Source: Apostichopus japonicus
Taxonomy: Eukaryota; Echinodermata; Holothuroidea; Aspidochirotida; Stichopodidae
Length of the DNA: 60,000 bases
Assembly: GCF_037975245.1 (NCBI RefSeq)
Contig: NC_092561.1
Location: forward strand, 4,702,001 to 4,762,000
Direction of reading: 5' to 3'
Shown: piece after piece, positions 1 through 60,000 of the stretch
Layout: the number at the start of each line of letters is the position of its first letter
Position numbering within the stretch: the first letter of the stretch is position 1
Made by a program: the position numbers and the translations under genes
The notes under the pieces: model-generated
Databases searched by the model: none
What the model was told of the DNA's origin: nothing
The model's input: only the letters and a program-made list of their open reading frames with translations

Positions 1-310
1 AAATATAAGCACCACCATTTGGACCGCCATACAAATAAAGGTAAGTTACATGCCATGGATTGCCACGCAAGTGAACAGTAATGAGCTCAACGCCATGGAT
101 TGACACACAAGTGAATGGTGAAATGCTAACTGCCATGGATTGCCACAAAAGTGAAATTAAAGCTACATGCCAAGCATTTCCAACCATGGATTGCCACAAA
201 AGTAAAGTATAAGAGCCTTATGCTACAGATTGCCGAACAGGTGAATTAGGTAAGCTTCAATCATGCTATGGAATGCCACACAAGTGTAATGTTATTAAGC
301 TACCATGACA
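1..310. repeat. Minisatellite, CCATGGATTGCCACAAAAGTGAA type
   Basis: About seven degenerate copies, spaced about 40-50 bp, built around catgccatggattgccac followed by aagtgaa. It fills the start of the intron after unit F's TILa exon and runs off the window edge. Confidence 0.8.
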
Positions 311-428
311 TGGACTAAGTTTTTTTTTTGTCATTTCAAATATCTTGTTGAGAAGTAACATCCTTCATTTAATTAAACACATAGTTTTTCCAAAAAGCAA
401 TGGATTTATAGTAAACATCTTCCCTTAC

Positions 429-58821
<58,393 letters not shown>

Positions 58822-60000
58822 CTGTAACCAAAGAACATAATTTAATACACTCAGTCTGAGAATTGCTACCGATGCATGCATTGTAGGAATCACATACTCT
58901 GAACAAACATGCATGAGAGTATTGATATGATAATGACCAAAGATGGTCTGAACGTTTCTGGTAGAGAACCTTTGTAGACTAGCCAAGTCAAAAAACATTT
59001 CCCTTTACAGCAAATAGGCCTACTGTATACACTTGATTGCCATGGTTAGAATTAGAAAAACATGGCAATTATGTTTCAAGCCTAGCCAAACATGGGCATG
59101 CATGTACACATCCTGACACACGTGCACATTTACCAGCCACCATCTGCATGGTAAAGATAACAATTGTGGCAAAACCCAATGACCATCAGGGCTTAATCCT
59201 TAATTGCTACAAAGAAATGTTATTATGCATTCATGGTCATTGTGGTCATTGCCAATGATAGACTGAACAAAGTCTCTGTGTATGAAAATCTCCTATGAGT
59301 AGACGAATATGACTGCATCAAACGGGGACTTAATATAATCCACTGTTTGTGTTATTTTTGTGATCCGCCCAGCGGAACCCAAAACGTCACAGCCAAAACG
59401 GCGCTTCAAACCAAACCGATCCCCACAGAAACTAAACTTTTAGCAAAAACAACTTCCCAACCCCAACCCACATCCAAAGTTCTAGAAGTACTATAAAAGT
59501 GAAGAACATACAATCAAAAACCCGCCCACTATGCCCCACCGCCAATTCGAATACCAACGGCCCGGGAAAGGTAATGACAAACGGTGAAAATCCGCCTCCA
59601 TTTGAAGCCATTAGGTCTATTCTCCTTGTATTGAACTGCAGTATGAAAGCATATTAATAACAGTTACTGCCTTATTTGTGTTTACTGCCTTAGTCTACAT
59701 CCTCTCATACCAATTTGCGGGCTAATGAATATGAGGTGACAATATGTTTATGTAGTAGAGAGTAAAATGGTTAACTATTGCACAAGGACTCACGGTGCTC
59801 ATATCAATTAGAACGGTGTACTCGTAAAATTGTGATCGTAATACAGTCTATGTCTGCTAAATCTTCAAAGGCATCTGTAGGTTCAATGTGCTAATGGATA
59901 GCCAGTGTCACGGAAAGGTAGGCGACGCCCTGGCAAATGGCTAGTAACAGTCCCATACTCTACGGCCTCTTCCATCACGACTGATAAATTATTCTTATAC
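58822..60000. other. Upstream region, no exon found
   Basis: The preceding exon required by the phase-1 acceptor at 58821 was not found here on the minus strand. The stretch 59340-59600 is richer in C and A and contains no repeat I can name. Confidence 0.45.

Noticed and set aside
58822-60000. A further EGF exon or the gene start
   Set aside because: No six-cysteine pattern with suitable splice sites was found on the minus strand.

Overview
This is an AT-rich invertebrate nuclear window, most likely from a marine deuterostome and probably an echinoderm. The taxon is an inference from the domain content, the tRNA-derived SINEs and the CR1, Rex1-like and Penelope-like retroelements; no species-specific marker was recognised.

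Nearly the whole window (about 0.4-58.8 kb) is one giant gene on the minus strand, open at both ends. I reconstructed 38 coding exons (7,383 nt, 2,461 codons) from protein domains plus GT/AG splice sites. In transcript order there are two EGF exons (58.8 and 58.1 kb), then six copies, named here units A to F, of a six-exon cassette: vWD first half, vWD second half, linker, C8, TIL, TILa/EGF-like. Unit A lies at 55.99-51.65 kb, B at 51.19-36.56, C at 35.88-27.88, D at 26.43-18.68, E at 18.11-9.81 and F at 8.93-0.43 kb. Every cassette has the same intron phases (1-0-0-1-1-0-1), and every cassette and each EGF exon is a multiple of three, so the gene is built from interchangeable symmetric modules. 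The final exon ends in a phase-1 donor, so at least one more vWD exon lies beyond position 1; the first EGF exon begins in phase 1, so earlier exons lie beyond position 60000 or were missed. The architecture matches the IgGFc-binding protein (FCGBP)/zonadhesin/gel-forming mucin D-assembly family: secreted, cysteine-rich, multimerising mucus or adhesive proteins.

The introns are full of repeats. Many carry their own private minisatellite (periods about 26 to 104 bp). Mobile elements include a CR1-like retroposon inserted within a minisatellite with a clear target-site duplication, a Rex1-like fragment, four copies of a tRNA-derived SINE plus a small piece, at least four TIR/hAT-like non-autonomous DNA transposons (three with perfect 8-bp target-site duplications), and a nested stack at 46.5-49.6 kb in which a Penelope-like retroelement sits between the inverted ends of one element and is itself split by another. 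The 6.4-kb intron inside unit B's second half and the neighbouring intron hold a diverged ~140-bp repeat rich in TGACCTTTGACC-like motifs that changes orientation near 44.8 kb.

The most unusual signals are a minisatellite at 12.1-13.1 kb that appears to have arisen from the exon/intron boundary of the neighbouring C8 exon and so displays many 5' splice-site copies, a second minisatellite at 1.6-3.5 kb whose unit carries a consensus 5' splice site on the sense strand, and a patterned loss of GDPH and CxxC motifs among the six D modules.
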